Shown one piece after another: positions 44,913-53,531 of a DNA stretch of 64,000 nt. The notes below the pieces were generated by a model. That model had not been told where the DNA came from. It made no database searches and worked only from the letters and a program-made list of their open reading frames with translations. A program made the position numbers and the translations under genes. This DNA is from Bradyrhizobium sp. CCGB12 (lineage in GTDB: Bacteria; Pseudomonadota; Alphaproteobacteria; Rhizobiales; Xanthobacteraceae): positions 434,001 through 498,000 of the forward strand of contig NZ_JANADO010000001.1 of assembly GCF_024199845.1 (NCBI RefSeq). The letters run 5' to 3'. Within the stretch, counting starts at the first letter, position 1, and every line of letters begins with the position of its first letter.

Positions 44913-45439
44913 ACGCCGAAAACCCGATCTGGGCGCTGATCTCCACCTTTGGCCTGATGTCGCTGTTCGCGGTCGGGGGCGCTGCGGCCGCGGTGCCGGA
45001 GATGCACCGCATCGCGGTCGAGGTGCATCATTGGATGACCGACAAGCAGTTCACCGATGCCTATGCGATTGCGCAGCTCTCGCCAGGTCCGAACGTGCTT
45101 ATCGTGACACTGATCGGGTATGCCGTCGCCGGAATCCCCGGCGCGCTGGCGGCGACGCTGGCGATGTGCCTGCCGACGGCGCTGCTTGCCTATTGTGTCA
45201 GCCGGCTCCTGAACCGGCCCAGCCAATCGCGCTGGCCCGGCCTGATCCAGGCTGCACTGGTTCCCCTGTCGATCGGATTGATGGCGGCGAGCGCCCTGAT
45301 CCTGGCCCAGTCGACCGATCGCACGATTGCTGCACTGCTTCTGACCGCCACGGTTGCGGTGATCGCATCCATCTCGCGCATCAATCCACTCTGGCTCCTG
45401 CTCGCTGGGGGGGTGTTGGGTTTTGCTGGCATTGTGTGA
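44909..45439 (+). CDS. Chromate transporter, C-terminal-type half (ChrA)
   Basis: 176 residues. A CHR domain with STFGLMSLFAVGGAAAAVPEMHRIAVEVHHWMTDKQFTDAYAIAQLSPGPNVLIVTLIGY. Together with the preceding gene (four-base overlap) it makes a two-subunit short-chain chromate transporter in the inner membrane. It differs from its partner in having VGGAAA in place of GFGG, as usual for the second half. The next gene starts about 100 bases later. Confidence 0.9.
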   Translation: MNAENPIWALISTFGLMSLFAVGGAAAAVPEMHRIAVEVHHWMTDKQFTDAYAIAQLSPGPNVLIVTLIGYAVAGIPGALAATLAMCLPTALLAYCVSRLLNRPSQSRWPGLIQAALVPLSIGLMAASALILAQSTDRTIAALLLTATVAVIASISRINPLWLLLAGGVLGFAGIV

Positions 45440-45536
45440 TGAAAATCGCTAGGCAGTGATCCGGGGCGGGGGGATCCAGTTCCAGCCGATTTAGAACAAC
45501 AGTGCTCGTGACTTACGGGTCGCGGAGGAGACATGC

Positions 45537-46298
45537 ATGGCCGACACGATGGGCCACTCAGCGACCGCCACCCGAAACACCCGGTTGGCGCTCGGCTTTT
45601 GTCTGTTGGCAATTGCGCCGCAGATTTTCGAATTGATCTGGTCGATCGGGACGATCTTCGGCTGGGGGGCCGGCCGAGGCCCGGCGACGGTCGTCACCAG
45701 CCACGTGACGGCGCTGCTCGTGGGGGCGCCCAGCACCATCTTCGGATCGTTCGGCGGCGGCGCCAAGAAGGCGTCGTCCGAGGTGCTGTTGGCGCTGATC
45801 TATTCCTATCCGTTGTTTGCCGTGGCGATCCTCACCGTATTCATGACGATCCGGTCGGCGCAGGACTATGTCGGCGGTGTGGTGTTGATGGCGGTTGCCC
45901 TGTTCGCGCTGTGGGCAGGGAGCGACTTGCAGGGCATGCGGGGCTTCTCCTTCGGCGCGGGCACCGCGCCGCGCATGTTCGGCGGATTGCTGGTGGCCTT
46001 ATCCGCGGGTATCGCCCTGACGGGCCTCGTGCACGAGGGCGCGCCGCTGTCCCATTACTCCTGGCGGGGACCGCTGTTCGTCGTGGCGGCAATTCTCTTC
46101 TTCGCCCTGTCGATCCGGTCGCTCGGCCTTGTCGTCACGGCTTTCGCGAGTTTCATGATCGCGGCGGCAGGCTCGCATGAGACGCGGTGGCTGGAAGCCG
46201 CCATCGTCGGCGCCTGTCTGACGTTCGGCTGCGCAATCCTGTTTCCCTACGTGCTCGGACTGCCGATGCCGATGTTTCCGCGTTTCCTGATCCAGTGA
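45537..46298 (+). CDS. Tripartite tricarboxylate transporter small membrane subunit (TctB)
   Basis: 253 residues, with GGAGGAG before the ATG. Membrane helices fill the chain, and the C-terminal half matches TctB (LVVALSAGIALTGLVHEGAPLSHYSWRGPLFVVAAILFFALSIRSLGLVVTAFASFMIAAAGSHETRWLEA). It is longer than usual TctB proteins (about 150-180), having an extra N-terminal hydrophobic part. It works with TctA (encoded seven bases downstream) and the TctC binding protein in organic-acid uptake. Confidence 0.87.
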   Translation: MADTMGHSATATRNTRLALGFCLLAIAPQIFELIWSIGTIFGWGAGRGPATVVTSHVTALLVGAPSTIFGSFGGGAKKASSEVLLALIYSYPLFAVAILTVFMTIRSAQDYVGGVVLMAVALFALWAGSDLQGMRGFSFGAGTAPRMFGGLLVALSAGIALTGLVHEGAPLSHYSWRGPLFVVAAILFFALSIRSLGLVVTAFASFMIAAAGSHETRWLEAAIVGACLTFGCAILFPYVLGLPMPMFPRFLIQ

Positions 46299-46305
46299 GG
46301 GCGTG

Positions 46306-47820
46306 ATGGATATCTTTGCCAACCTCGCTCACGGCTTTGCCGTCGCGTTCTCTCCGATCAACCTGCTGATGTGCCTGATCGGCGCCCTGGTCGGAACGCT
46401 GGTCGGCGTGCTCCCGGGCATCGGCACCATCGCGACGGTCGCGATGCTGCTGCCGATCACCTTCGGACTGCCGCCGGTCGGCGCGCTGATCATGCTCGCG
46501 GGCATTTATTATGGTGCCCAATATGGCGGCTCAACCACGTCGATCCTGGTCAACATACCAGGCGAGGCGACATCGGTCGTCACCGCCATCGACGGCCATC
46601 AGATGGCGAGGCAGGGCCGCGCCGGCCCGGCGCTGGCGATCGCCGCGATCGGCTCGTTCTTCGCCGGCTGCGTCGCGACGGTCTTGATTGCCGTCCTCGG
46701 CGCGCCGCTGACGAAACTCGCGCTGGCGTTCGGCCCGGCCGAATATTTCTCGCTGATGGTGCTCGGCCTGATCTTCGCGGTGGTGCTGGCCAAGGGCTCG
46801 GTGCTCAAGGCCATCGCGATGATCGTGTTCGGCCTGTTGCTCTCCATGGTCGGCTCGGACATCGAGACCGGCGCCTCGCGCATGGCCTTCAACATTCCCG
46901 AACTCGCCGACGGTCTCGGCTTTGCGACGGTGGCGATGGGCGTGTTCGGCTTTGCCGAGATCATCCGCAATCTCGACGCCGGCGCCGAGATGAGCCGCGA
47001 CCTCGTGCAGCAGAAGATCACCGGCCTGATGCCGACCAGGAAGGACCTGATCGACTCGACGCCCGCGATCCTGCGCGGCACCGTGCTCGGCTCGATCCTC
47101 GGCATCCTGCCCGGCGGCGGTGCGACGATCGCATCATTCGGGGCCTATACGCTCGAGAAGAAGCTCGCCAAGAACCCCTCGCGGTTCGGTCGCGGCGCGA
47201 TCGAGGGCGTGGCGGGGCCGGAGAGCGCCAACAACGCGGCGGCCCAGACCTCCTTCATCCCGCTGCTCACCCTCGGTATCCCGCCGAACGCGGTGATGGC
47301 GCTGATGGTGGGCGCGATGACCATCCACGGCATCGTGCCGGGTCCGCAAGTGATGCAGAAGCAGCCGGATCTCGTCTGGGGCATGATCGCGTCGATGTGG
47401 ATCGGCAATCTGATGCTGATCATCATCAACCTGCCGCTGGTCGGAATCTGGGTGCGCCTGCTGCGCGTGCCTTACAGGCTGATGTTCCCCTCGATCGTGA
47501 TCTTCTGCGCGATCGGCATCTATTCGGTGAACAACGCGCCGGTCGACGTCATCCTCGCAGGCGTGTTCGGCCTCGTCGGCTACTGGCTGATCAAGCACGA
47601 TTTCGAGCCGGCGCCGCTGCTGCTCGGCATGGTGCTGGGACCGCTGATGGAAGAGAACCTGCGCCGTGCGCTGCTGATCTCGCGCGGCGATTGGAGCGTC
47701 TTCCTGACGCGTCCGTTGTCGGCGGTGCTGCTTGCGATCGCGGCGGGCCTCCTTGTCCTTACGGTGCTACCGGTGCTGCGCTCCAAGCGCGACGAGGTGT
47801 TCACCGAGTCCGAGAACTGA
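46306..47820 (+). CDS. Tripartite tricarboxylate transporter large permease (TctA)
   Basis: 504 residues from ATG 46306 (a GTG at 46303 is just upstream; GAGGG precedes both). The TctA fold is clear: LPGIGTIATVAMLLPITFGLPPVGALIMLAGIYYGAQYGGSTTSILVNIPGEATSVVTAIDGHQMARQGRAG, then a second half with LPGGGATIASFGAYTLEKKLAKNP. It carries the substrate, probably a tri- or dicarboxylate, together with sodium or protons. A terminator-like hairpin separates it from the binding-protein gene. Confidence 0.94.
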   Translation: MDIFANLAHGFAVAFSPINLLMCLIGALVGTLVGVLPGIGTIATVAMLLPITFGLPPVGALIMLAGIYYGAQYGGSTTSILVNIPGEATSVVTAIDGHQMARQGRAGPALAIAAIGSFFAGCVATVLIAVLGAPLTKLALAFGPAEYFSLMVLGLIFAVVLAKGSVLKAIAMIVFGLLLSMVGSDIETGASRMAFNIPELADGLGFATVAMGVFGFAEIIRNLDAGAEMSRDLVQQKITGLMPTRKDLIDSTPAILRGTVLGSILGILPGGGATIASFGAYTLEKKLAKNPSRFGRGAIEGVAGPESANNAAAQTSFIPLLTLGIPPNAVMALMVGAMTIHGIVPGPQVMQKQPDLVWGMIASMWIGNLMLIIINLPLVGIWVRLLRVPYRLMFPSIVIFCAIGIYSVNNAPVDVILAGVFGLVGYWLIKHDFEPAPLLLGMVLGPLMEENLRRALLISRGDWSVFLTRPLSAVLLAIAAGLLVLTVLPVLRSKRDEVFTESEN

Positions 47821-47907
47821 GCTCGCCCTGCGTCGGCGCCGCGCCCCTGCGTCGGCGCGCCGCATTCAGAAGTCGAATCGACTTGTGTTACGGCTTCATG
47901 AAATGAA

Positions 47908-47934
47908 AATGCCGGCCTTTGGGCCGGCATTTTT
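47908..47934 (+). terminator. Hairpin terminator between tctA and tctC
   Basis: AATGCCGGCC (47908-47917) and GGCCGGCATT (47922-47931) form a perfect 10-base stem with loop TTTG, followed by TTT. It lies 87 bases past the tctA stop and 22 bases before the tctC start, so it could stop most transcripts or set the ratio of permease to binding protein. Confidence 0.75.
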
Positions 47935-47956
47935 GTGTGTGTCCAAGGAGATCGAC

Positions 47957-48937
47957 ATGACCTTCATTCGCGCGCTCACGGGCGCATGTGCCGCAGCGTT
48001 GGCAACGCTGTGCACCTTCATCGTGCCGGTCGAGGCGCAAACCTACCCGACGCGCAGCATCACCATGATCGTGCCGTTCGCGGCCGGCGGACCGACTGAC
48101 GTGATCTCGCGCATCGTCACCGGGCACATGGCGCAGACGCTTGGGCAGAGCATCATCATCGAGAACGTGGTTGGCGCCGGCGGCACCACCGCCACGACGC
48201 GCGCCGCGCGCGCGACCAATGACGGCTATACGCTCATCACCGGGCATATGGGCACGCATGCCGCCTCCGTGCCGCTCTATCCGAAACTCGCCTATCATCC
48301 CGAGAAGGACTTCGAGCCGATCGCGCTGCTCGCGGGCACGCCGATCCTGATCCTGGCGCGCAAGGATTTCCCGCCGAAGGACCTCAAGGAGTTCGTCACC
48401 TATGTGAAGGCGAACGCCGAGAAGGTGAACGCCGCGCATGCCGGCGTCGGCTCGGTCTCGCACGTCTCATGCGAGCTCCTGCATTCGATCCTGGACATCA
48501 AGCCGGTTGGCGTGCCCTTCAACGGCACGGGCCCGGCGATGAACGCGCTGGTGGCGGGCCAGGTCGATTACATGTGCGACCAGATCGTCAACGCCGTGCC
48601 GCAGATCAATGCCGGCACCATCAAGGCCTATGCGATCGCGACGGCCGAGCGCAATCCGTCGCTGCCGAACGTGCCGACGACGGCGGAAGCCGGCCTGCCG
48701 GCATTCCAGGCCCAAGCCTGGAACGCGATGTTCGCGCCGAAGGGAACTTCGCCGGCGATTGTGGCGAGCCTGAACGCCGCGGCCGTCAAGGCCCTCGACG
48801 ACGAGACCGTGAAGAAGCGCCTGCTCGAGCTCGGTAGTGTCATTCCGGCCCCGAAGGACCGCACGCCGGAGGCGCTGGCGGCCCTCGTCAAGAGCGAGAT
48901 CGCGAAGTGGAGCCCGGTGCTCAAGCCGGCAACTTAG
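47957..48937 (+). CDS. Tripartite tricarboxylate transporter binding protein (TctC/Bug family)
   Basis: 326 residues from ATG 47957, with AAGGAG upstream. A signal peptide (MTFIRALTGACAAALATLCT, cleaved after VEA) is followed by a Bug-family periplasmic binding protein: YPTRSITMIVPFAAGGPTDVISRIVTGHMAQTLGQSIIIENVVGAGGTTATTRAARATNDGYTL, with the usual carboxylate-binding loops. It delivers an organic acid to TctAB. The hairpin just upstream may stabilise or limit its message. Confidence 0.93.
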   Translation: MTFIRALTGACAAALATLCTFIVPVEAQTYPTRSITMIVPFAAGGPTDVISRIVTGHMAQTLGQSIIIENVVGAGGTTATTRAARATNDGYTLITGHMGTHAASVPLYPKLAYHPEKDFEPIALLAGTPILILARKDFPPKDLKEFVTYVKANAEKVNAAHAGVGSVSHVSCELLHSILDIKPVGVPFNGTGPAMNALVAGQVDYMCDQIVNAVPQINAGTIKAYAIATAERNPSLPNVPTTAEAGLPAFQAQAWNAMFAPKGTSPAIVASLNAAAVKALDDETVKKRLLELGSVIPAPKDRTPEALAALVKSEIAKWSPVLKPAT

Positions 48938-48960
48938 CCAGCAGGATCAATCCGATAGGC

Positions 48961-48990
48961 AAGGGGGCGGGACGCCGAGTTCCGCCCCTT
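48961..48990 (+). terminator. Possible terminator after tctC
   Basis: AAGGGGGCGG and CCGCCCCTT can pair with one bulged base around an 11-base loop, 23 bases past the tctC stop. The following sequence (GTCGTTTGT) is only weakly T-rich. Confidence 0.5.
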
Positions 48991-49126
48991 GTCGTTTGTG
49001 CCGGGACCACTCATTTTTCCGGGTATAATCGGCGCGAACAGCGAATCGCCGCTGTCGTCGCGCGGAGGGCGCCGTTAAATTCGCCGCCTCCCCAAAAGGC
49101 TGCCGTCTTCCTAAGGTTTTTGGCAC

Positions 49127-49921
49127 ATGCACCAGTATCAGGACCTGCTCGAGCGGATTCTTTCAGACGGCGCGGAGAAGACCGACCGGACCGGCACCGG
49201 CACGCTGTCGGTGTTCGGCCATCAGATGCGCTTCAACCTGTCGGCCGGATTTCCGATGCTGACCACGAAGCGGCTGCCGCTGAAGGCGATCGTGCATGAG
49301 CTGCTCTGGTTCCTGAAGGGCGACACCAACATCAAATATCTCAAGGACAACGGCGTCACCATCTGGGACGAGTGGGCCGATGCCAATGGCGATCTCGGTC
49401 CGGTCTATGGCCATCAATGGCGCTCCTGGCCGACGGCCGACGGCCGCAGCATCGACCAGGTCGCCAATGTCGTCGACATGATCAAGCGCACCCCGGATTC
49501 GCGCCGGTTGATCGTCACAGCCTGGAATCCGGCCGACGTCGAGAAGATGGCGCTGCCGCCCTGCCACTTGCTGTTCCAGTTCTATGTCGCGAACGGCAAG
49601 CTGTCGTGCCAGCTCTATCAGCGTTCGGCCGACGTCTTCCTCGGCGTGCCCTTCAACATCGCCTCCTATGCGCTGCTCACGATGATGGTTGCGCAGGTCA
49701 CGGGCCTGAAGCCCGGCGACTTCGTGCACTCGCTCGGCGACACACATCTCTATTCCAACCATCTCGAGCAGGCCCGGCTCCAGCTCACCCGCGCGCCGCG
49801 CGCGCTGCCGGTGATGCGGATCAATCCCGAGGTGAAGGACATCTTCTCCTTCCGCTACGAGGATTTTGAGCTCGTCGGCTACGATCCGCATCCGCACATC
49901 AAGGCGGAAGTGGCGGTCTAG
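49127..49921 (+). CDS. thyA: Thymidylate synthase
   Basis: 264 residues, the normal length of the E. coli-type enzyme. It makes dTMP from dUMP with methylene-tetrahydrofolate. The catalytic Cys is in [14 protein letters not shown], and the dUMP-binding segment [19 protein letters not shown] and the start [36 protein letters not shown] are all canonical. Downstream genes are a GNAT protein and folA, which regenerates the folate that ThyA oxidises. The three genes are tightly packed and likely co-transcribed. Confidence 0.98.
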   Translation: MHQYQDLLERILSDGAEKTDRTGTGTLSVFGHQMRFNLSAGFPMLTTKRLPLKAIVHELLWFLKGDTNIKYLKDNGVTIWDEWADANGDLGPVYGHQWRSWPTADGRSIDQVANVVDMIKRTPDSRRLIVTAWNPADVEKMALPPCHLLFQFYVANGKLSCQLYQRSADVFLGVPFNIASYALLTMMVAQVTGLKPGDFVHSLGDTHLYSNHLEQARLQLTRAPRALPVMRINPEVKDIFSFRYEDFELVGYDPHPHIKAEVAV

Positions 49922-49927
49922 CGCCCT

Positions 49928-50413
49928 ATGTCGCTCAACATCCGCCGCGTGCGCCCGGGCGAAGCTGGGCTCGTTCTGGCTTTCATCCGCGAGCTTGCCG
50001 AATACGAAAAGCTCTCGCACGAGGTCGAGGCGACCGAGGCGATGATTGCGGACGCGCTGTTCGGCAGCAACCCGCGGCTTTATTGCGCGATTGCCGAGTG
50101 GGACGGCGAGGCGGTCGGCTTCGCGGTGTGGTTTGCGAATTTCTCCACCTTCAGCGGTCGCCACGGCATCTATCTCGAAGACCTCTATGTGCGGCCGTCG
50201 CATCGGGGCAGGGGCCTCGGCAAGGCGCTGCTGGTCTATCTTGCCAAGGAATGCGTCGACAATGGCTGGTCGCGCCTGCAATGGGCGGTGCTCGACTGGA
50301 ACGCGCCGTCGATCGCGTTCTACAAATCGCTCGGTGCCGCCATGATGGACGACTGGACGCTGTGTCGCGTCACCGGGCCGGCGCTGACACGGCTTGCCGG
50401 GAGCGGTTCTTGA
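49928..50413 (+). CDS. GNAT N-acetyltransferase between thyA and folA
   Basis: 161 residues. The acetyl-CoA motif is HGIYLEDLYVRPSHRGRGLGKALLVYLAKECVDNGWSRLQWAVLDWNAPSIAFYKSLGA, and the overall layout (DLYVRP, WAVLDWN) is that of diamine/spermidine acetyltransferase-like proteins. The substrate is unproven. It begins six bases after the thyA stop and its TGA overlaps the folA ATG by one base, so it is co-translated with both. Confidence 0.9.
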   Translation: MSLNIRRVRPGEAGLVLAFIRELAEYEKLSHEVEATEAMIADALFGSNPRLYCAIAEWDGEAVGFAVWFANFSTFSGRHGIYLEDLYVRPSHRGRGLGKALLVYLAKECVDNGWSRLQWAVLDWNAPSIAFYKSLGAAMMDDWTLCRVTGPALTRLAGSGS

Positions 50414-50925
50414 TGGAGATCGTCTTCGTCGTCGCGATCGCCGAGAACGGGATCATCGGTGCGGGCAACGCGATCCCGTGGCGCTTGAAATCCGACATGG
50501 CGCGCTTCAAGGCGCTTACGATCGGCAAGCCCGTGATCATGGGCCGCAAGACCTTCGAATCCCTGCCCCGCCGTCCGCTGCCGGGCCGCACCAATATCGT
50601 CATCACGCGCGCCGCGGATTATCGCGCCGCGGGCGCCATCGTCACGACAGCGGCGGCGGATGCGGACGCGGTTGCGCGCGGCGATGCCCTGCGGCGTTCG
50701 GTCACTGAGGTCGCGGTGATCGGCGGCGCCGAGATCTTTCGGCAATGGCTCGATCGCGCCGATCGCCTCGAAATCACCGAAGTGCATGCGCGGCCCGACG
50801 GCGACACGCATTTCGACATCGACAAGTCGGAGTGGGATGAGGTGGCGCGCATCCGTCATCCTGCGGGCCCCGACGACAGCGCCGACTTCTCCTATGTGAC
50901 ATATCGTCGGCGGGCGGGCCATTAA
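50413..50925 (+). CDS. folA: Dihydrofolate reductase
   Basis: 170 residues from ATG 50413, overlapping the previous stop. It reduces dihydrofolate with NADPH. The DHFR landmarks are clear: IVFVVAIAENGIIGAGNAIPWRLKSDMARFKALTIGKPVIMGRKTFESLP, and VAVIGGAEIFRQWL. The acidic active-site residue is Asp in LKSDMARFK. It completes the thymidylate cycle with ThyA encoded upstream. Confidence 0.97.
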   Translation: MEIVFVVAIAENGIIGAGNAIPWRLKSDMARFKALTIGKPVIMGRKTFESLPRRPLPGRTNIVITRAADYRAAGAIVTTAAADADAVARGDALRRSVTEVAVIGGAEIFRQWLDRADRLEITEVHARPDGDTHFDIDKSEWDEVARIRHPAGPDDSADFSYVTYRRRAGH

Positions 50926-51077
50926 CCGCATTCGTCAATGTTTACATTGACATTTTCGTGCCCGAGCATAGCTCGAAAGACGGCCAGGGCTGCGTTGTAA
51001 GGGACCTGCCTGTCCCCTATAAAGCCGGACCGGACAAGCGGGCGGGGGCAATTCGACCCTGCCGAGGAGAGCATCGA

Positions 51078-52220
51078 ATGCCGTGGAAGAATCAGGGCGG
51101 TGGCCCATGGGGCTCGGGTCCAAAGGGACCATGGGGCTCAGGCCCGCAACCGGTCGGGCCGAGGCCTCCGGATCTGGAAGACCTTCTGCGGCGCGGCCAG
51201 GACCGCCTCCAGCAGATCATGCCGGGCGGCTATTTCTCCGGCATCGGCATCACGCTGATCATCCTGCTCATCATCGCGTTCTGGCTGCTGTCGGGCTTCT
51301 TCCGCGTGCAGTCGGAAGAGCGGGGCGTCGTGCTGCGCTTCGGCAAGCATGTCCGCACCGTGGATCCGGGCCTCAATTATCATCTGCCCTATCCGATCGA
51401 GACCGTGCTGCTGCCGAAGGCGCTGCGCGTCAACACCACCTCGATCGGCATGACGCTGATCGACGATCCGGCGCGGCGCGGCCGCTCCATACGGGACGTG
51501 CCGGAAGAGAGCCTGATGCTGACCGGTGACGAGAACATCGTCGACGTCGACTTCACCGTGCTCTGGCGCATCAAGCCGGACGCCGGCGGCGTCGGCGCTT
51601 TTCTCTTCAACATTCAGAACCCCGAAGGCACCGTGAAGGCGGTTGCCGAAAGCGCGATGCGCGAGGTGATCGGCCGCTCGCAGATCCAGCCGATCCTGAC
51701 CGGCGCCCGTAACACGATCGAGCAGAGCGTGCAGGAGCTGATCCAGAGGACGCTGGACAGCTATGGCGCGGGCATCCTCATCACCCAGGTCCAGATGCAG
51801 AAGGTCGATCCGCCGGCGCAGGTGATCGACGCCTTCCGCGACGTGCAGGCGGCTCGCGCCAATCAGGAGCAGTTGCAGAACGAAGCACAGACCTACGCCA
51901 ATCAGGTCGTGCCGCAGGCGCGCGGTCGTGCGGCGCAGATCCAGCAGGCCGCCGAAGGCTACAAGGAGCAGGCCGTCGCCGAGGCCAGGGGCCAGAGCGC
52001 GCGCTTCTTGAAGGTTTACGAGGAATACAAGAAGGCACCCGACGTGACGCGTGAACGGATCTATCTCGAGACGATGGAGCGCGTGCTCGGCGGCGCCGAC
52101 AAGCTCGTCTATGACGGCGGCCCCGCAGGCCAGGGCGTCGTGCCCTATCTGCCGCTGCCCGAACTGGCGCCGAAGCGGCAGCCTACGACCGGTCCGCAGT
52201 CGAGCGGAGGCAACCGATGA
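51078..52220 (+). CDS. hflK: FtsH protease modulator HflK
   Basis: 380 residues from ATG 51078, with AGGAGAG before it. The Gly/Pro/Trp-rich N-terminus (MPWKNQGGGPWGSGPKG) precedes a membrane helix at about 60-80 (GIGITLIILLIIAFWLLSGF) and an SPFH/band-7 domain with FRVQSEERGVVLRFGKHVRTVDPGLNYHLPYPIE. A coiled-coil region rich in Gln/Ala follows. With HflC it forms a membrane complex that modulates FtsH. It overlaps hflC by four bases. Confidence 0.96.
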   Translation: MPWKNQGGGPWGSGPKGPWGSGPQPVGPRPPDLEDLLRRGQDRLQQIMPGGYFSGIGITLIILLIIAFWLLSGFFRVQSEERGVVLRFGKHVRTVDPGLNYHLPYPIETVLLPKALRVNTTSIGMTLIDDPARRGRSIRDVPEESLMLTGDENIVDVDFTVLWRIKPDAGGVGAFLFNIQNPEGTVKAVAESAMREVIGRSQIQPILTGARNTIEQSVQELIQRTLDSYGAGILITQVQMQKVDPPAQVIDAFRDVQAARANQEQLQNEAQTYANQVVPQARGRAAQIQQAAEGYKEQAVAEARGQSARFLKVYEEYKKAPDVTRERIYLETMERVLGGADKLVYDGGPAGQGVVPYLPLPELAPKRQPTTGPQSSGGNR

Positions 52221-53113
52221 GGTCTCCGGTTACAGGTTTCGTCGCGCTGCTCGGGCTGCTCCTGGTCCTGATCGTGGGCTACATGTCGCTGTTCACGGTG
52301 CAGCAGACCGAGCAGACCATCGTGCTGCGCTTCGGTGAACCCGTCGATGTCGTCACCGATCCCGGCCTGCACTTCAAGGCGCCGTGGAATTCGGTGATCA
52401 ACATCGACAAACGCATCCTCGACCTCGAGAACCCGTCGCAGGAAGCGATCGCCTCCGATCAGAAGCGCCTGGTGGTCGACGCGTTCGCGCGCTACCGCAT
52501 CAAGAACGCACTGCGTTTCTATCAGAGCGTCGGCACGATCCAGGCCGCCAACCTCCAGCTCACCACGCTCCTGAACGCGGCGTTGCGCCGCGTGCTCGGC
52601 GAGGTGACCTTCATCAACGTGGTGCGCGACGACCGCGAGAAGCTGATGCTGCGCATACGCGATCAGCTCGATCGCGAGGCCGACGGTTATGGCATCGAGG
52701 TCGTCGATGTCCGGATCCGCCGCGCCGATCTGCCGGAGCAGAACAGCCAGGCGGTCTACCTGCGGATGAAGACGGAGCGCGAGCGCGAGGCCGCCGAGTT
52801 CCGCGCGCAGGGCGGCCAGAAGGCTCAGGAGATCAAATCCAGGGCCGACCGCGAGGCGACCGTGATCGTCGCGGAAGCCAATTCGCAGGCCGACCAGACC
52901 CGCGGCGCGGGCGATGCCGAGCGCAACCGCCTGTTCGCCGAAGCCTACAGCAAGGATGCCGACTTCTTCGCCTTCTACCGGTCGATGACGGCCTATGAGA
53001 ACGGGCTGCGCTCCAGCGACACCCGCTTCCTCCTGCGGCCGGAGTCGGATTTCTTCCGGTTTTTCGGTAACCCGGCGGGCAAGACGGCGGCCGAGACGGC
53101 AGCCAAGCCGTAG
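52217..53113 (+). CDS. hflC: FtsH protease modulator HflC
   Basis: 298 residues. One N-terminal membrane helix (GFVALLGLLLVLIVGYMSLF), then an SPFH domain (TVQQTEQTIVLRFGEPVDVVTDPGLHFKAPW ... IDKRILDLENPSQEAIASDQKRLVVDAFARYRI) and the typical HflC end ADFFAFYRSMTAYENGLRSSDTRFLLRPESDFFRFF. Its start overlaps the hflK stop, so both are made together. A strong hairpin follows. Confidence 0.97.
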   Translation: MRSPVTGFVALLGLLLVLIVGYMSLFTVQQTEQTIVLRFGEPVDVVTDPGLHFKAPWNSVINIDKRILDLENPSQEAIASDQKRLVVDAFARYRIKNALRFYQSVGTIQAANLQLTTLLNAALRRVLGEVTFINVVRDDREKLMLRIRDQLDREADGYGIEVVDVRIRRADLPEQNSQAVYLRMKTEREREAAEFRAQGGQKAQEIKSRADREATVIVAEANSQADQTRGAGDAERNRLFAEAYSKDADFFAFYRSMTAYENGLRSSDTRFLLRPESDFFRFFGNPAGKTAAETAAKP

Positions 53114-53120
53114 GCTAGAC

Positions 53121-53144
53121 AAGGGCGGCAGTTCTGCCGCCCTT
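53121..53144. terminator. Perfect hairpin after hflC
   Basis: AAGGGCGGCAG (53121-53131) and CTGCCGCCCTT (53134-53144) are exact reverse complements, eight bases past the hflC stop. There is no T tract, so it may be a processing or weak termination signal rather than a full intrinsic terminator. Confidence 0.5.
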
Positions 53145-53182
53145 CGTCCACACAAGAACAGCACACGGGAGGTTCCAATCCG

Positions 53183-53389
53183 ATGAGGTCCATTGCGTTC
53201 GCCGACTTCCTCATCGGCCTAGGCATCCTGTTCGTGCTGGAAGGCTTGATGTTCGCGGCAAGTCCGAACTGGATGCGCAAGGCCATGAAAAGTGCCATCG
53301 CCACGCCGGACAACATCCTGCGGGCTGTCGGGATCGGTTCGGCCGTGGCCGGCCTGATCCTGATCTGGGTGATGCGCCGCCCGGTTTAG
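53183..53389 (+). CDS. DUF2065 small membrane protein
   Basis: 68 residues, with GGGAGG upstream. Two membrane helices: FADFLIGLGILFVLEGLMFAA and ILRAVGIGSAVAGLILIWVM, matching DUF2065 (YjeT-like). In E. coli yjeT also lies beside hflKC, so the neighbourhood supports the call. Function unknown, possibly an accessory of the HflKC-FtsH complex. Confidence 0.9.
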   Translation: MRSIAFADFLIGLGILFVLEGLMFAASPNWMRKAMKSAIATPDNILRAVGIGSAVAGLILIWVMRRPV

Positions 53390-53531
53390 GCGCGACGCCA
53401 ACGCCAAAGTGAAGGCGAACGACCGGTTTTCGCCGTATTATCGGGTTTTGAGGCCCATTAACCTCTGCGCTTGCGCCGTCCCCCAGTTCGAGCGCAGTCT
53501 GGCGCCGAATCCCTATTCTCTGGAGATCACA

